DNA of 64,000 nt, taken from positions 1 through 64,000 of the forward strand of contig NZ_JOHS01000033.1 of the NCBI RefSeq assembly GCF_000725625.1. Reading direction: 5' to 3'. Shown here piece by piece: positions 34,712 through 44,020 of the stretch. Each line of letters starts with the position of its first letter. The stretch's first letter is position 1. The DNA comes from Streptomyces sp. NRRL F-6676 (lineage in GTDB: Bacteria > Actinomycetota > Actinomycetes > Streptomycetales > Streptomycetaceae). The notes below the pieces were generated by a model. It worked only from the letters and a program-made list of their open reading frames with translations. It did not search any database and was not told where the DNA came from. The position numbers were made by a program, and so were the translations under genes.

Positions 34712-34840
34712 ACACTAGACGGCACGCTTTGGCCTCCGCAAGAGTGTGCGCAATCGATTGTCCGCAGGCACTTTCGTCGTGTCGCGCCCTGGCCTCCACC
34801 TCTATGACCGACACGCCGCACCCACCTGCACAATCGATTG
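34712..34840 (-). promoter_or_regulatory. Promoter of the CoA-transferase operon with two CAATCGATTG operators
   Basis: On the minus strand a -35 TTGCGG (34741-34736) and a -10 TAGTGT (34717-34712) are 18 bp apart. Perfect palindromes CAATCGATTG lie at 34751-34760, immediately upstream of the -35, and at 34831-34840, exactly 80 bp further. The second extends to TGCACAATCGATTGTTCA. A central CG and symmetric arms fit a LacI-family site. The 34535-34958 gap holds no gene; the transcript would have a leader of about 170 nt. Confidence 0.6.
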
Positions 34841-34958
34841 TTCAATGGTGCCGTCCCTGCGGATGTCCCGCGCGGGCCGGAGTGTTTCCCCACGCGTTAC
34901 CGACGCCGAGTCCGCCCGTGCGCGTCGAGCCGCCTGCCGGCCGCCGGCACAGGGTGCC

Positions 34959-36527
34959 TCAGTACGCGGCCCCCATGGCCCCGAGCTGGAGCCGGAGAGC
35001 CAGTCGTACGCGCGGCGAGGAAAGATCCACCGAAGCCACTTCCCCCAGGCGCCGCATGCGGTAACGCAACGTGTTGGGATGGATGCGCAGGGCGTGAGCG
35101 GCACTTCTGGGATCGCCGTGGAAGTCCAGCCACGCGGTGAGCGTCGCCAGGTGCGCGGTCCCGTGCTCCCTGTCATGGGCCGAGAGGGCTGCGAGCGGGC
35201 CGCCGAGCAGGCCCGCTTCGATTCGCGTCGCCGCCTGGGCCCGTTCCACCACGACGACGTCCCAGACGTCCTCCACCCGGATGAGTCCACCGGACGCGAC
35301 GGTCGGCAGTCGGCCCGCCGTGACCAACCGGCTGAGCTCGGCGGCCTCGCCACGCGAACGGGGAATCTCCTCGGGCGCGTGCGCCAGGCCGCCCATGACG
35401 GCGTACGCGCTTCGGTCGTGCGGGGAAAACTCGCCGAGGATGTTCCGCAGCCAGCGCACGGAACCCGGGCGAGGTGTCGTGGCAGGACCGTTGCCGCCGT
35501 CGCTCACCAGGCAGTACAGAAGGCCGTCGAACTCCACCGTGAGCGGCTGCTCCCAGCCGGCTCGACGGGCGACGGATTCCCAGACGAGGGCGTGCGCGCC
35601 CACGTCCCGCACCCCGTCCGGGGTGCCCAGAACGATGACGCGCCACGGGCCCGGCGGCAGCGCGAACGCCGCCTCCCGCTCCCCATGGCGCAGCACGGCG
35701 GAGAGGCGACCTTCCCGTATCCGGCGCCCCAAACCGGCGTCCGCGCGCAGGTGCAGCAGGTGCAGGGCAAGAGCGGACCCCACTCCTTCGAGTTCGCGAA
35801 TACGTTCCGGAGGCACCGGCTTCTCGGCCACGGCCCAGATCGAGCCGAGCCATTCGCCCGCGGCACGAACGGGAATGATCAGCCGTGGCAGCAGGCCGTC
35901 CGGCCCTGGAGGGGTCAGCACCGGCTCGCTGGAACTGGCGAGCCGGCGGTAGACGCCGCGGGCCCTGAAGTGCGCGGTCACCTCGGCAGGCACCCGTCGA
36001 CCCACGATCGTCGAGACCCGCACGGAGTCCGTGATCTCCTGGCGTGCGGAGTAGGCGAGGACGCGCGAGTGGGCGTCCTCCACGGTCACGGGGGCATCGA
36101 CGATGTCCGCTGCCGCATCCGCGAGGGCGAAGAGGGTGCCGCGCACACCCGCGGCATCCGTGTCCGTTCCCGCCCCGCGGTCGATGACACTGCGCAGCAG
36201 CCAGACAGCGCCCGTCCATGACACGTGCGGTTGCAGCTCCACGAGGGCCAGGCCGAGACGCTCGGCGATGTCGCCGATCCCCGAAGTCCTGATCACGGCG
36301 GCCTTCAGCACGAGTCCTTCCGCTCCAGCCGCGGCAGCTCGTTCCGCGAGCTCCGCAGCCGCATGCGGGTGTGTGACGCCCACGCCCAGGACGAGATCGC
36401 CCGGCTGTCCCGCGCCCTCACCGGGCTCCGCCAGCACGACATCGCGGATCTCGGCACCCGGCCCCGCGACGACCATGCGCAACAGTCCGGCACCGAGCGA
36501 GGTGACGAGATCGGTGAGAGTGATCAC
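34959..36527 (-). CDS. PucR-family transcriptional regulator
   Basis: A 522-aa regulator. The N-terminal PucR/purine-catabolism-like sensor domain spans about 1-120, the middle is GGDEF-like/CdaR-type (about 280-400), and the C-terminal HTH is HALRIHPNTLRYRMRRLGEV near residue 480. Members activate purine, allantoin or amino acid catabolism in response to metabolites. It is divergent from the DadA-type oxidase with a 175-bp gap holding a 17-bp inverted repeat. GTG at 36527 begins the conserved MITLTDLV. Confidence 0.88.
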   Translation of the reverse strand: MITLTDLVTSLGAGLLRMVVAGPGAEIRDVVLAEPGEGAGQPGDLVLGVGVTHPHAAAELAERAAAAGAEGLVLKAAVIRTSGIGDIAERLGLALVELQPHVSWTGAVWLLRSVIDRGAGTDTDAAGVRGTLFALADAAADIVDAPVTVEDAHSRVLAYSARQEITDSVRVSTIVGRRVPAEVTAHFRARGVYRRLASSSEPVLTPPGPDGLLPRLIIPVRAAGEWLGSIWAVAEKPVPPERIRELEGVGSALALHLLHLRADAGLGRRIREGRLSAVLRHGEREAAFALPPGPWRVIVLGTPDGVRDVGAHALVWESVARRAGWEQPLTVEFDGLLYCLVSDGGNGPATTPRPGSVRWLRNILGEFSPHDRSAYAVMGGLAHAPEEIPRSRGEAAELSRLVTAGRLPTVASGGLIRVEDVWDVVVVERAQAATRIEAGLLGGPLAALSAHDREHGTAHLATLTAWLDFHGDPRSAAHALRIHPNTLRYRMRRLGEVASVDLSSPRVRLALRLQLGAMGAAY

Positions 36528-36591
36528 GGCCGGACCCTGGTCCGGAGGACGACGGCTTCACTACGCATGCTGCGCATTCTGCATCACCCCT

Positions 36592-36608
36592 TTGTGCCCG
36601 TGGCACAA
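36592..36608. promoter_or_regulatory. Inverted repeat between pucR-like and dadA-like genes
   Basis: TTGTGCC-CGT-GGCACAA is a perfect 7-3-7 inverted repeat in the divergent intergenic region, 65 bp from the pucR start and 95 bp from the dadA start. It is a plausible site for the PucR regulator. Binding is inferred. Confidence 0.5.
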
Positions 36609-36702
36609 GCACCACGGCGGCCATGAGCGGATCACGACGAAGACAGCGGCGGCCCGCCCACCCAGGATCGACACCGTTGCCGTCGAAACGGAAGGAAGCG
36701 CA

Positions 36703-37962
36703 ATGCGGTCCTCCTCCCCCGGTCCTGACCGAGTCGCCGTCGTCGGCGCAGGCATGGTCGGCCTCTCCACTGCCTGGTTCCTCCAGGAACTCGGCGCCAC
36801 CGTCACCGTGCTCGAACGCGCTGACGTGGCCGCCGGATCCTCATGGGGCAACGCAGGATGGATCACCCCCGGACTCGCCACGCCCCTGCCCGAACCCGCC
36901 GTTCTGCGCTATGGCCTGCGGGCCGTACTGAGCCCTTCCTCGCCCGTCTATGTCCCCTTGAGCAGCGATTTCCGGCTGCTGCGGTTCCTGGCGGGTTTCG
37001 CACGCCACAGCACCACCGCCAGGTGGAAACGTGCGATGTGGTCGCTGGTGCCGATCAACCGGCTGGCGCTGTCGAGCTTTGACGCCCTGTCGGAGGGCGG
37101 CGTCGCTGCCGAAACCGTCCCCGCGGGCTCGTTCCTCGCCGCGTACGGCAGCGCACAGGAGCGCGAGGTGTTGCTGGACGAACTGGAGCACATACGGTCC
37201 TCGGGACAGAGCATCGAGTTCGATGTGCTCAGTGGTGACGAGGCTCGGGAGGTCGAACCGGCGCTGTCCGGGAAGGTCGGCGCGGCGCTGCGGCTGCACG
37301 GGCAGCGCTATGTCGACCCGGGGGCCTATGTGCGCGCCCTCGCCGCCGCGGTCCGTGCCCGTGGCGGCGAGGTCCGGATCGGTGCGGAGGTCACCGACGT
37401 GTCGGACGACGGCCGAGGAGTTCGAGTCCGCACGACGGACGGCAGAGTGGATCACGTCGACTCCGTCGTCCTCGCCAACGGTGTCTGGTTGCGTCGCCTC
37501 GGCCATCGGTTCGGCGTGCGCTCCCTCATCCAGGCCGGGCGGGGTTACAGCTTCAGCGTCCCCATGGAACGGGTGCCCTCGGCACCGGTGTACTTCCCCG
37601 CTCAGCGTGTGGCCTGCACGCCGCTGGAAGGTCAGCGCCTGCGGGTGGCGGGCATGATGGAGTTCCGGTCTCCTGAGGCGCCTTTGGACGCCCGCCGGAT
37701 CAACGCCCTCGTGGAAGCCGCCCGGCCGCTGCTGGACGGAGCGGACCTCGAGATGCGCAAGGACGAATGGGTGGGTTCGCGGCCCTGTACCCCCGACGGC
37801 CTGCCGCTCATCGGCGCCACTCGCTCGCCACGTGTGTTCGCCGCCGGCGGGCACGGCATGTGGGGCATGACTCTCGGACCGGCGACCGGTCGCCTGCTCG
37901 CGGAGCAGGTGGTCACCGGCCGTCGGCCGGCGGAACTGGGCCCCTTCGATCCGTTGCGCTGA
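36703..37962 (+). CDS. DadA-type FAD-dependent D-amino acid dehydrogenase/oxidase
   Basis: A 419-aa FAD protein. VAVVGAGMVGLSTAWFLQELGATVTVLER is the dinucleotide fold at residues 11-39 (quoted in two parts elsewhere in the family as GxGxxG). GSSWGNAGWITPG and SRPCTPDGLPLIGATR with GHGMWGMTLGPATGRL at the C-terminus are DadA hallmarks. It would oxidise a D-amino acid to an imino acid, then a 2-oxo acid. The ATG at 36703 follows GGAAGGAA. Placement next to an N-acyl-D-amino acid deacylase supports a D-amino acid as substrate; a glycine- or D-hydroxyproline-type oxidase is the alternative. Confidence 0.87.
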   Translation: MRSSSPGPDRVAVVGAGMVGLSTAWFLQELGATVTVLERADVAAGSSWGNAGWITPGLATPLPEPAVLRYGLRAVLSPSSPVYVPLSSDFRLLRFLAGFARHSTTARWKRAMWSLVPINRLALSSFDALSEGGVAAETVPAGSFLAAYGSAQEREVLLDELEHIRSSGQSIEFDVLSGDEAREVEPALSGKVGAALRLHGQRYVDPGAYVRALAAAVRARGGEVRIGAEVTDVSDDGRGVRVRTTDGRVDHVDSVVLANGVWLRRLGHRFGVRSLIQAGRGYSFSVPMERVPSAPVYFPAQRVACTPLEGQRLRVAGMMEFRSPEAPLDARRINALVEAARPLLDGADLEMRKDEWVGSRPCTPDGLPLIGATRSPRVFAAGGHGMWGMTLGPATGRLLAEQVVTGRRPAELGPFDPLR

Positions 37963-38005
37963 CGCGGGACGGCGGCCCGTAGCCGGTGCGCAGGCCCGTC
38001 GCCAC

Positions 38006-39043
38006 TCAGGCCGCGCCGGGCAGCATGCCCCACGGGTCCACCGGGATCACCTCGGTGGACCTGCCGTGCTCGTCCACCAGGCGTCCGTGCACCTTCACCT
38101 GACGGAGCACCAGACGACGTTCGGCGATGGTGACCTGCGGATGTTCCGCGGCCAGTCTGAGCACGATCTCGTCCAGGTGCTCCACCGAACGCAGGCTGAC
38201 GATCAGACACAGATTGGTGCGACTGACCACGGGCGCGCAGAAGCGCGTCTCCCGCCACTCCCCGATCGCCCGTCCGATGCCGCCGACTTCGGCGTCGGGT
38301 GCCGTCAGCCACAGCATCGCCATGGCGTGCCATCCGGCCAGGGGCCGCGCCACATCGCAGCGGAAGGCGATTTCGCCCCGTCGCTGCAACCGGTCGAGGC
38401 GGCGCTTGACCACCTGCGGCGAAGTCCCCAGGTCTTGTGCGACCTCGGTGTAACTGCGGCGCCCGTCCCTTCCCAGGGCGAGGTACAGCGCTCTGTCGTC
38501 GGCGCTGAGGGGACGCAGTTCCTTGGGAGGCGGCCCCAGGTCGCTACGGACCTGCTCGCGTTGCGCGCGATTGAGCACTCCGTGCCTCCAACGCCCCCCG
38601 CCCAGCATGCCCGTGTAGACATGGCTGCTCACCCGGGTGACGTCGGGGGTGATCGGCAGCCCGTCCAGCAGCACCGCGGAGATGGCATCGACCGTTGGGG
38701 CGACCACCAGGGCGAACAGGTCGTACTCGCCGACCGTGATGCCCACGGTGGCGATGTGCGGCAGCGGGGTGAAGGCGGCGGCCACGTCCACGGCCGTGCC
38801 GGGTTTGCAGGCCACCTCGACGATCGCTCCCCGGAAAGTGGGGCCTTCCAGGGTGATGCACGTCCATGCGGTGCGTGCCCGGACGAGCGCCTGCCATCTG
38901 CGGGCCAGGGTGACCGGGGACAGGTCGAGCACCTCGGACAGGGTGGTCCAGCTCACGCGTGGGTTCAGTTGCAGCGCATCGGTGAGGGCGAGGTCGGTCT
39001 CGTCCAGGATCGGGACTCCGCCCCGGCCGACAGAACTCGTCAT
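38006..39043 (-). CDS. Double-HTH Lrp/AsnC-family regulator
   Basis: A 345-aa protein that is two Lrp/AsnC units in tandem. The first HTH (about 8-55, LQLNPRVSWTTLSEVLDLSPVTL) and first RAM-like domain are followed by a second HTH near 180-225 (LGRDGRRSYTEVAQDLGTSPQVVKRRLDRL) and a second RAM domain. Ordinary Lrp proteins have one unit of about 150 aa. It is convergent with dadA and divergent from the transporter/deacylase pair, so it probably senses an amino acid product. ATG 39043 is preferred; GTG 39055 is in frame. Confidence 0.88.
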   Translation of the reverse strand: MTSSVGRGGVPILDETDLALTDALQLNPRVSWTTLSEVLDLSPVTLARRWQALVRARTAWTCITLEGPTFRGAIVEVACKPGTAVDVAAAFTPLPHIATVGITVGEYDLFALVVAPTVDAISAVLLDGLPITPDVTRVSSHVYTGMLGGGRWRHGVLNRAQREQVRSDLGPPPKELRPLSADDRALYLALGRDGRRSYTEVAQDLGTSPQVVKRRLDRLQRRGEIAFRCDVARPLAGWHAMAMLWLTAPDAEVGGIGRAIGEWRETRFCAPVVSRTNLCLIVSLRSVEHLDEIVLRLAAEHPQVTIAERRLVLRQVKVHGRLVDEHGRSTEVIPVDPWGMLPGAA

Positions 39044-39201
39044 AATCCGTCCCACCCGCGTGCTCGACGCAATTTTCCTTCATCTTGGCGGGCCGAACGT
39101 GATGCGGGAGCACCCTGAACGGCATCGCCGTCCACGCCGCCGTCATCTTTAACGCGGTGTTCATGCCCGCGCAAGTTCACTCACACATCCCGGAGGCTTC
39201 C

Positions 39202-40536
39202 ATGAGAGCCCTGTCCCCGCTCGCGGTGGAGCACGACGCCCGGCGCGATGCTCTGTACGCGAAAGCGGCACGGCGGATCATTCCGCTGCTGGTCGTGTGC
39301 TACACCTTCGCCTATCTGGACCGGGTCAACATCGGCTTCGCCAAGCTCCAGATGCAGCAGGACATCGGCATCAGCGAGCATGTGTACGGAGTGGCAGCCG
39401 GCATCTTCTTCCTCGGATACGTCATCTTCGAGGTGCCGAGCAATCTGTGGCTGGCCAGGGTGGGGACGCGCAAGACGGTCGTGCGCATCATGATCCTTTG
39501 GGGGATCACCTCGGCGGCCATGGTGTTCGTCCATGACGCCACCAGCTTCTACGCCATCCGCTTCCTGCTCGGTGTCTTCGAGGCCGGTTTCGCACCGGGG
39601 ATCATCTACTACCTCACCCTGTGGTTCCCGCCGGCCCGGATGGCGGCGGTCATGTCGTACGTCATGCTTCCCGGGCCCATCGGATCGATGGTCGGTGGCC
39701 CGCTGTCCACTTGGATCATGTCGACCCTCGACGGCGCCGCCGAACTTGCCGGATGGCAGTGGGTGTTCATCATCGAGGGCCTGCCCTGTGTCCTGCTCGG
39801 AGTCGTGGTCTGGAAGACGCTCGTAGACCGTCCGTCCGACGCCGGGTGGCTCACGGCCGAGGAGAAGGACATCATCACGGTCGACATCGGCAAGCGCCAG
39901 CAGGGCGGCAAGCACCGGCTCGGCGCGGCACTCACGGCTCCGCGGACCTACAGCCTGGCCCTCAGCTACTTCTGCCTCATCAGCGGCATCTATGCCGTGA
40001 GCTTCTGGCTTCCGACCATCCTCACGGAGAACGGTGTCCACGGCCTTTCCCGTGTCGGTGCCCTCTCCGCGGTCCCGTACCTGTTCGCCATCGTGTTCAT
40101 GCTGATCGTCGGCCGCCGTTCCGACCGCACCGGCGAGCGCCGGCTGCACAGCGCGATCCCGGCCGGGATCGCCGTCTTCGCACTGGCATGTGCCGCTGTG
40201 ACCGCGAGCCACTTCGTGGTGTCCTTCCTGTCGATCAGCGTGGCAATCGTCTGCCTCTGGGTGGCGTACACCGTCTTCTGGTCGATCCCGCCCTCGTTCC
40301 TCAAGGGGACGGCCGCAGCCGGAGGTATCGCGTTCATCAACTCGATCGGGCTCCTCGGCGGCTTCTTCAGCCCCATGATCATGGGATTCGTGAAAGAACG
40401 CACCGGGAGTACCGAGTGGGGGCTGCTGACGATGAGCGCGCTTGTCGCCGCTGGCACAGCGCTGCTGCTCGCGACCAAACCGACCCCCGCGCGCGTGGAG
40501 ACGGACATCGAACGCGAGGTGCCTGCCGGCACGTGA
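39202..40536 (+). CDS. MFS transporter, anion:cation symporter (ACS) family
   Basis: A 444-aa permease with 12 predicted helices. FAYLDRVNIGFAKLQM, GYVIFEVPSNLWLARVGTRK and the second-half GRRSDRTGERR are typical of the ACS family, which imports organic anions such as tartrate, allantoate, hydroxyphenylacetate and N-acyl compounds. The ATG at 39202 has GGAGG 6 bp upstream. The deacylase begins 41 bp after its stop, so they form an operon: import, then cleavage. The specific substrate is inferred from the neighbour. Confidence 0.9.
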   Translation: MRALSPLAVEHDARRDALYAKAARRIIPLLVVCYTFAYLDRVNIGFAKLQMQQDIGISEHVYGVAAGIFFLGYVIFEVPSNLWLARVGTRKTVVRIMILWGITSAAMVFVHDATSFYAIRFLLGVFEAGFAPGIIYYLTLWFPPARMAAVMSYVMLPGPIGSMVGGPLSTWIMSTLDGAAELAGWQWVFIIEGLPCVLLGVVVWKTLVDRPSDAGWLTAEEKDIITVDIGKRQQGGKHRLGAALTAPRTYSLALSYFCLISGIYAVSFWLPTILTENGVHGLSRVGALSAVPYLFAIVFMLIVGRRSDRTGERRLHSAIPAGIAVFALACAAVTASHFVVSFLSISVAIVCLWVAYTVFWSIPPSFLKGTAAAGGIAFINSIGLLGGFFSPMIMGFVKERTGSTEWGLLTMSALVAAGTALLLATKPTPARVETDIEREVPAGT

Positions 40537-40577
40537 TCGCGTCCTCCTTCCCCACCAGCCGTATCGGAGTGATTCCC

Positions 40578-42164
40578 ATGCCTGCTTCCACGCTCTTCCG
40601 CAAGGCCACCGTCGTCGACGGTTCCGGTGCCCCGGCCTACACCGCCGACGTCCATGTCGCCGACTCCCGGATCACCCGCGTGAGCGATCCACGTCCCGGG
40701 GCGGGGACGGCGGACCGTGTCATCGACGCCGAGGGACTCGTCCTGAGCCCGGGGTTCATCGACGTCCACTCACACGCCGACAACGCCCCGTTCCTGCATA
40801 CTGCCGATGTGTCCAAGGTGACCCAGGGGGTCACCACAGAGGTCGTCGGCAACTGCGGATTCAGCCTGGCTCCGGTGCACGATGCCCATCGGGACGCCTT
40901 TCGCTCCTTCACCCGCCGCATCTTCCCCCCACTGCCGTTCGACTGGTCGTCCATCGAGGAGTTCTTCTCCCGGGCTGACGAGGCCGGCCACGTCGTCAAT
41001 GTCGCCCATCTCATCGGCCACAACGCCCTGCGCATCGCTGCCATGGGACTGGAGGCCCGCGCACCCCGCCCCCAGGAGCTGGAGGCGATGCGGTCGCAGC
41101 TGCGCCGGGCCCTGGAGGCCGGAGTGTTCGGGCTCTCCACGGGACTCATCTACCCGCCCGGAGTGTTCTCCGAGGTCGAGGAACTCGTCGCACTCGCCGA
41201 GGTGCTGCCGCCCGGCCGTGTCTACGCCACTCACATGCGGGGCGAGGGACCGCAGTTGTTGCGGAGTGTCGCCGAGGCGGTGCACATCGCCGAACGCGCC
41301 GGGTGCCGCCTACAGGTCTCCCATCTCAAGGCGACGGGAAAGCAGGCCTGGGGAACCGTGAGCGACGCGCTCAAGGCTCTCGACGCGGCCCGGGCACGCG
41401 GCCTCGTCGCGCATCAGGACGTGTATCCCTACGAAGCCGCCGGCACGATGCTCACCGCCTGCCTCCCCCCGTGGTTCCAGGACGGCGGCAACCAGGCCTT
41501 CCTCGCCCGGCTCCGTTCCGAGGACGCTCTGACTCGCGCCAGGGCCGAGCTGGAGCGGCATGACGGCAGTTGGGAGAACTGGGTGGCCGCGGCGGGGTGG
41601 GACCGCATCGTCGTGGCCTCCTCCGCAACCCATCAGTACGACGGCATGACCCTCGCGCACATCGCCGCGCAGAAGGGAATCGCCTCGTTCGACGCCCTGG
41701 TCGGCGTGCTGCTGCAAGAGGAGCTCCAGGTCTCCATGACGGTGTTCGCCATGGACGAGAAGGACATCGCCGCGGCGATCGCCCATCCCAGCTCGATGAT
41801 CGGGTCCGACGGCATGCCACCGGGAAACGGTGGCAAGCCCCACCCCCGGATGTTCGGCACGTTCCCGAAGATCCTGGCCACATACGTCCGTGACACCGGT
41901 CTGCTGTCGCTGCCCGAAGCGATCCGGAAGATGACGTACTTGCCCGCCACCGCCTTCGGCATCCCCGACCGAGGACGCATCGCGGAGGGCTGTGCGGCCG
42001 ATCTCGTCCTCTTCGACGCCGGGACGGTCAAGGACCACGCGACCTATGAAGCACCGGATCGGCGGGCGGGGGGCATACGCACCGTCATGGTCAACGGGCG
42101 GATCGTGGTGGAGGACGGCGAATTCAGCGGGGAGCGAGCGGGAAGGCGTCTCACCCCGGCATGA
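40578..42164 (+). CDS. N-acyl-D-amino acid deacylase (amidohydrolase family)
   Basis: A 528-aa zinc amidohydrolase of the D-aminoacylase family. SPGFIDVHSHADN (metal histidines), VVGNCGFSLAP (the conserved metal-binding cysteine of D-aminoacylases), THMRGEG, VSHLKATG and the late Asp in GSDGMPPGN are all in place. It removes the acyl group from N-acyl-D-amino acids or related N-carbamoyl/peptidic amides. It follows the transporter gene. Together with the DadA oxidase this is the main evidence for the island's theme. Confidence 0.92.
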   Translation: MPASTLFRKATVVDGSGAPAYTADVHVADSRITRVSDPRPGAGTADRVIDAEGLVLSPGFIDVHSHADNAPFLHTADVSKVTQGVTTEVVGNCGFSLAPVHDAHRDAFRSFTRRIFPPLPFDWSSIEEFFSRADEAGHVVNVAHLIGHNALRIAAMGLEARAPRPQELEAMRSQLRRALEAGVFGLSTGLIYPPGVFSEVEELVALAEVLPPGRVYATHMRGEGPQLLRSVAEAVHIAERAGCRLQVSHLKATGKQAWGTVSDALKALDAARARGLVAHQDVYPYEAAGTMLTACLPPWFQDGGNQAFLARLRSEDALTRARAELERHDGSWENWVAAAGWDRIVVASSATHQYDGMTLAHIAAQKGIASFDALVGVLLQEELQVSMTVFAMDEKDIAAAIAHPSSMIGSDGMPPGNGGKPHPRMFGTFPKILATYVRDTGLLSLPEAIRKMTYLPATAFGIPDRGRIAEGCAADLVLFDAGTVKDHATYEAPDRRAGGIRTVMVNGRIVVEDGEFSGERAGRRLTPA

Positions 42165-42189
42165 GCCACCGGACCGCCCTGGCCGGTCC

Positions 42190-42490
42190 GCGCATGAGAC
42201 CTCTGGGAGCTGTGGGGACCGGCCATACCTCCCGTCGGAGGAGCTGCTGCCCTACGTGCGGTGGCCTGCGGCAGCTGCTGGTCGAGCAGCCGGTTCGCCG
42301 CCTCGTCGCCAGTGGGCCGACTTCGAGGCGCTCGTATCCCTTGTCGAACCCGGGCAGCGCGGCCGCGGTGCGGACTCCCACCAACGGGGTGACGGGTTCG
42401 CTGTCCATGCGTCGCGCCACGAAGGAGAGAATCTCCAGTGTTCCGCGATCGATCCACTGTGCGTCGTCGACAAGGTGCGTCTCGGACTCG
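42190..42490 (-). pseudogene. Remnant of a LuxR/LAL-family ATPase regulator
   Basis: On the minus strand, 42483-42313 encodes HLVDDAQWIDRGTLEILSF, a Walker-B segment typical of LAL regulators, followed by ARRMDSEPVTPLVGVR and PGFDKGYERLEVGPL. Similarity then continues in another frame (GDEAANRLLDQQLPQA), showing a frameshift. The P-loop, the rest of the protein and the LuxR HTH are missing. This is a decayed fragment inside the island. The rest of the 42165-42979 gap has no other recognisable gene. Confidence 0.75.
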
Positions 42491-42794
42491 CTCCAGAATT
42501 CTGCGGCGAGCGGTCCCCGCGAGCCCTTCCCGCATTTTCCAGGGAATCGAGAATTCCCAGACAATAGCGCGCCCGACCGTGACAGTGCCCGCAGGTCCGG
42601 CGTCACCGGGCTTGGGTCGTGTTGAGCCGGCGACGACACACGCATCGCCCGACATATTCCGCCCGTCGCCCGCCGGTTCGCCACAGTACCGCGCCCTGCC
42701 CATGCCCTACGGGCTCCCGGCCGGGCGTCGAGGTCGCCGCGGGGCAGAACCGGCAGGCGCACGCGCTCTCCGCCTGTGGGCGAACGGCACCGAT

Positions 42795-42843
42795 GCAGTC
42801 ATGTGACTGATACGGGTGTTTCCCATCTCAGTCACGTGACTGA
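42795..42843 (+). promoter_or_regulatory. Two palindromic operators upstream of the metallohydrolase
   Basis: TCAGTCACGTGACTGA at 42828-42843 is a perfect 16-bp palindrome. GCAGTCATGTGACTGA at 42795-42810 differs at two positions. Both are followed by TAC, and the centres are 33 bp apart, close to three helical turns. A third copy is at 44533. The cognate regulator is unknown. Confidence 0.7.
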
Positions 42844-42979
42844 TACCCGTTGACTGCTCCTTGAAGCACCATGGTCAAACCGGCCGTGATGACGTGAATG
42901 CGGCCTTGTCACAGTCCTGGCCGCCTCCAATGGCCGGCGCGCCAGGACATCTTGTGTGTACTTCATCGGAGTGCGAAAA

Positions 42980-44020
42980 ATGGACAGCGAAAATCGTTCA
43001 CGTTCCCTGAGCCGGCGCGGCTTCGTCGGAATGACCGCGGGCATCGGCGCGGCCGTCGGTGCCGGCAGCCTGTTCGGCAGCCGGCTCCCCGCGTCAGCCG
43101 CCGAACGCCGGACGCGGGTCCAGACGATCGAACTGGGCAGGGTCACCATCACCCGTGTCGTCGAGTTCAGCGGTCCGGTGGGCCTGACGTCGCGCCAGTT
43201 CTTCCCGGACAGCGCGCCGGAGCTGTGGCAGGAGAACGAGAACTGGCTGAGCCCGGACTTCTGGAACCCCAGCACCGACATGGTCGGCTCCGCCCTGCAA
43301 ACATGGGTCTTGCGTAGTGAGGGCAAGACGATCCTGATCGACACGGGCGCCGGAAACGACAAATTCCGCCCCTACGCCAAGCAGTGGCAGTACATGGACA
43401 CCGACTTCCTGCGCCGCCTCGCCCGCGCCGGGGTGCGCCCCGAGGACGTCGACGTCGTCGTGAACACTCACCTCCACAACGACCACGTCGGCTGGAACAC
43501 CCGGCGCGAGGACCGCGACTGGGTGCCGACCTTCCCCAACGCCACGTACGTGATCCCCAAGGTCGACTTCGACTTCTGGAACCCCCAGAGCCCGGTGCGG
43601 CCGAAGTACTGGCAGGGCAATCAGAACGTCTGGGAGGACAGCGTACTTCCGGTCCACAACGCCGGCCTGGTGAAGCTGTGGGAGGACTCGCACACCCTGG
43701 ACGGCAGCTTGAAGCTGCACCTCGCCCCCGGGCACACTCCCGGCTCCTCCGTCCTCCGGCTGGAATCGGGTAAGGAAAAGGCGCTGTTCACCGGCGACCT
43801 GCTGCACACCCCGCTCCAGCTCGAACACCCCGAATTCAACAGCTGCTTCGAGGAGGACGAGAAGAAGGCGCTCGCCACCCGGCGCCGCGAACTGGAGTGG
43901 GCCGCCGACAACAAGGCCCTCGTCCTGCCCGCCCACCTTCCCGGCCACGGCGCCGCCGAGGTGGAGCGCAACGGCAGCTACTTCAAGATCAAGGAGTGGG
44001 CGGGCTTCAGCCGCAGCTGA
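42980..44020 (+). CDS. Tat-exported metallo-beta-lactamase-fold hydrolase
   Basis: A 346-aa enzyme. Residues 10-45 are a Tat signal (LSRRGFVGMTAGIGAAVG, cleavage near PASAAE). The metallo-beta-lactamase motif THLHNDHVGWN (HxHxDH) follows at about 167, then APGHTPGSS and FTGDLLH, and PAHLPGHG near the end. The subfamily includes methyl parathion hydrolase and quorum-quenching lactonases, so an exported esterase, lactonase or amidase is plausible. ATG 42980 has GGAG 8 bp upstream. Two novel operators precede it. Confidence 0.88.
   Translation: MDSENRSRSLSRRGFVGMTAGIGAAVGAGSLFGSRLPASAAERRTRVQTIELGRVTITRVVEFSGPVGLTSRQFFPDSAPELWQENENWLSPDFWNPSTDMVGSALQTWVLRSEGKTILIDTGAGNDKFRPYAKQWQYMDTDFLRRLARAGVRPEDVDVVVNTHLHNDHVGWNTRREDRDWVPTFPNATYVIPKVDFDFWNPQSPVRPKYWQGNQNVWEDSVLPVHNAGLVKLWEDSHTLDGSLKLHLAPGHTPGSSVLRLESGKEKALFTGDLLHTPLQLEHPEFNSCFEEDEKKALATRRRELEWAADNKALVLPAHLPGHGAAEVERNGSYFKIKEWAGFSRS

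Noticed and set aside
42980..44020. Beta-lactamase conferring antibiotic resistance
   Set aside because: The HxHxDH fold is shared by many hydrolases. Overall it resembles the parathion hydrolase/lactonase group, and no resistance context is present.
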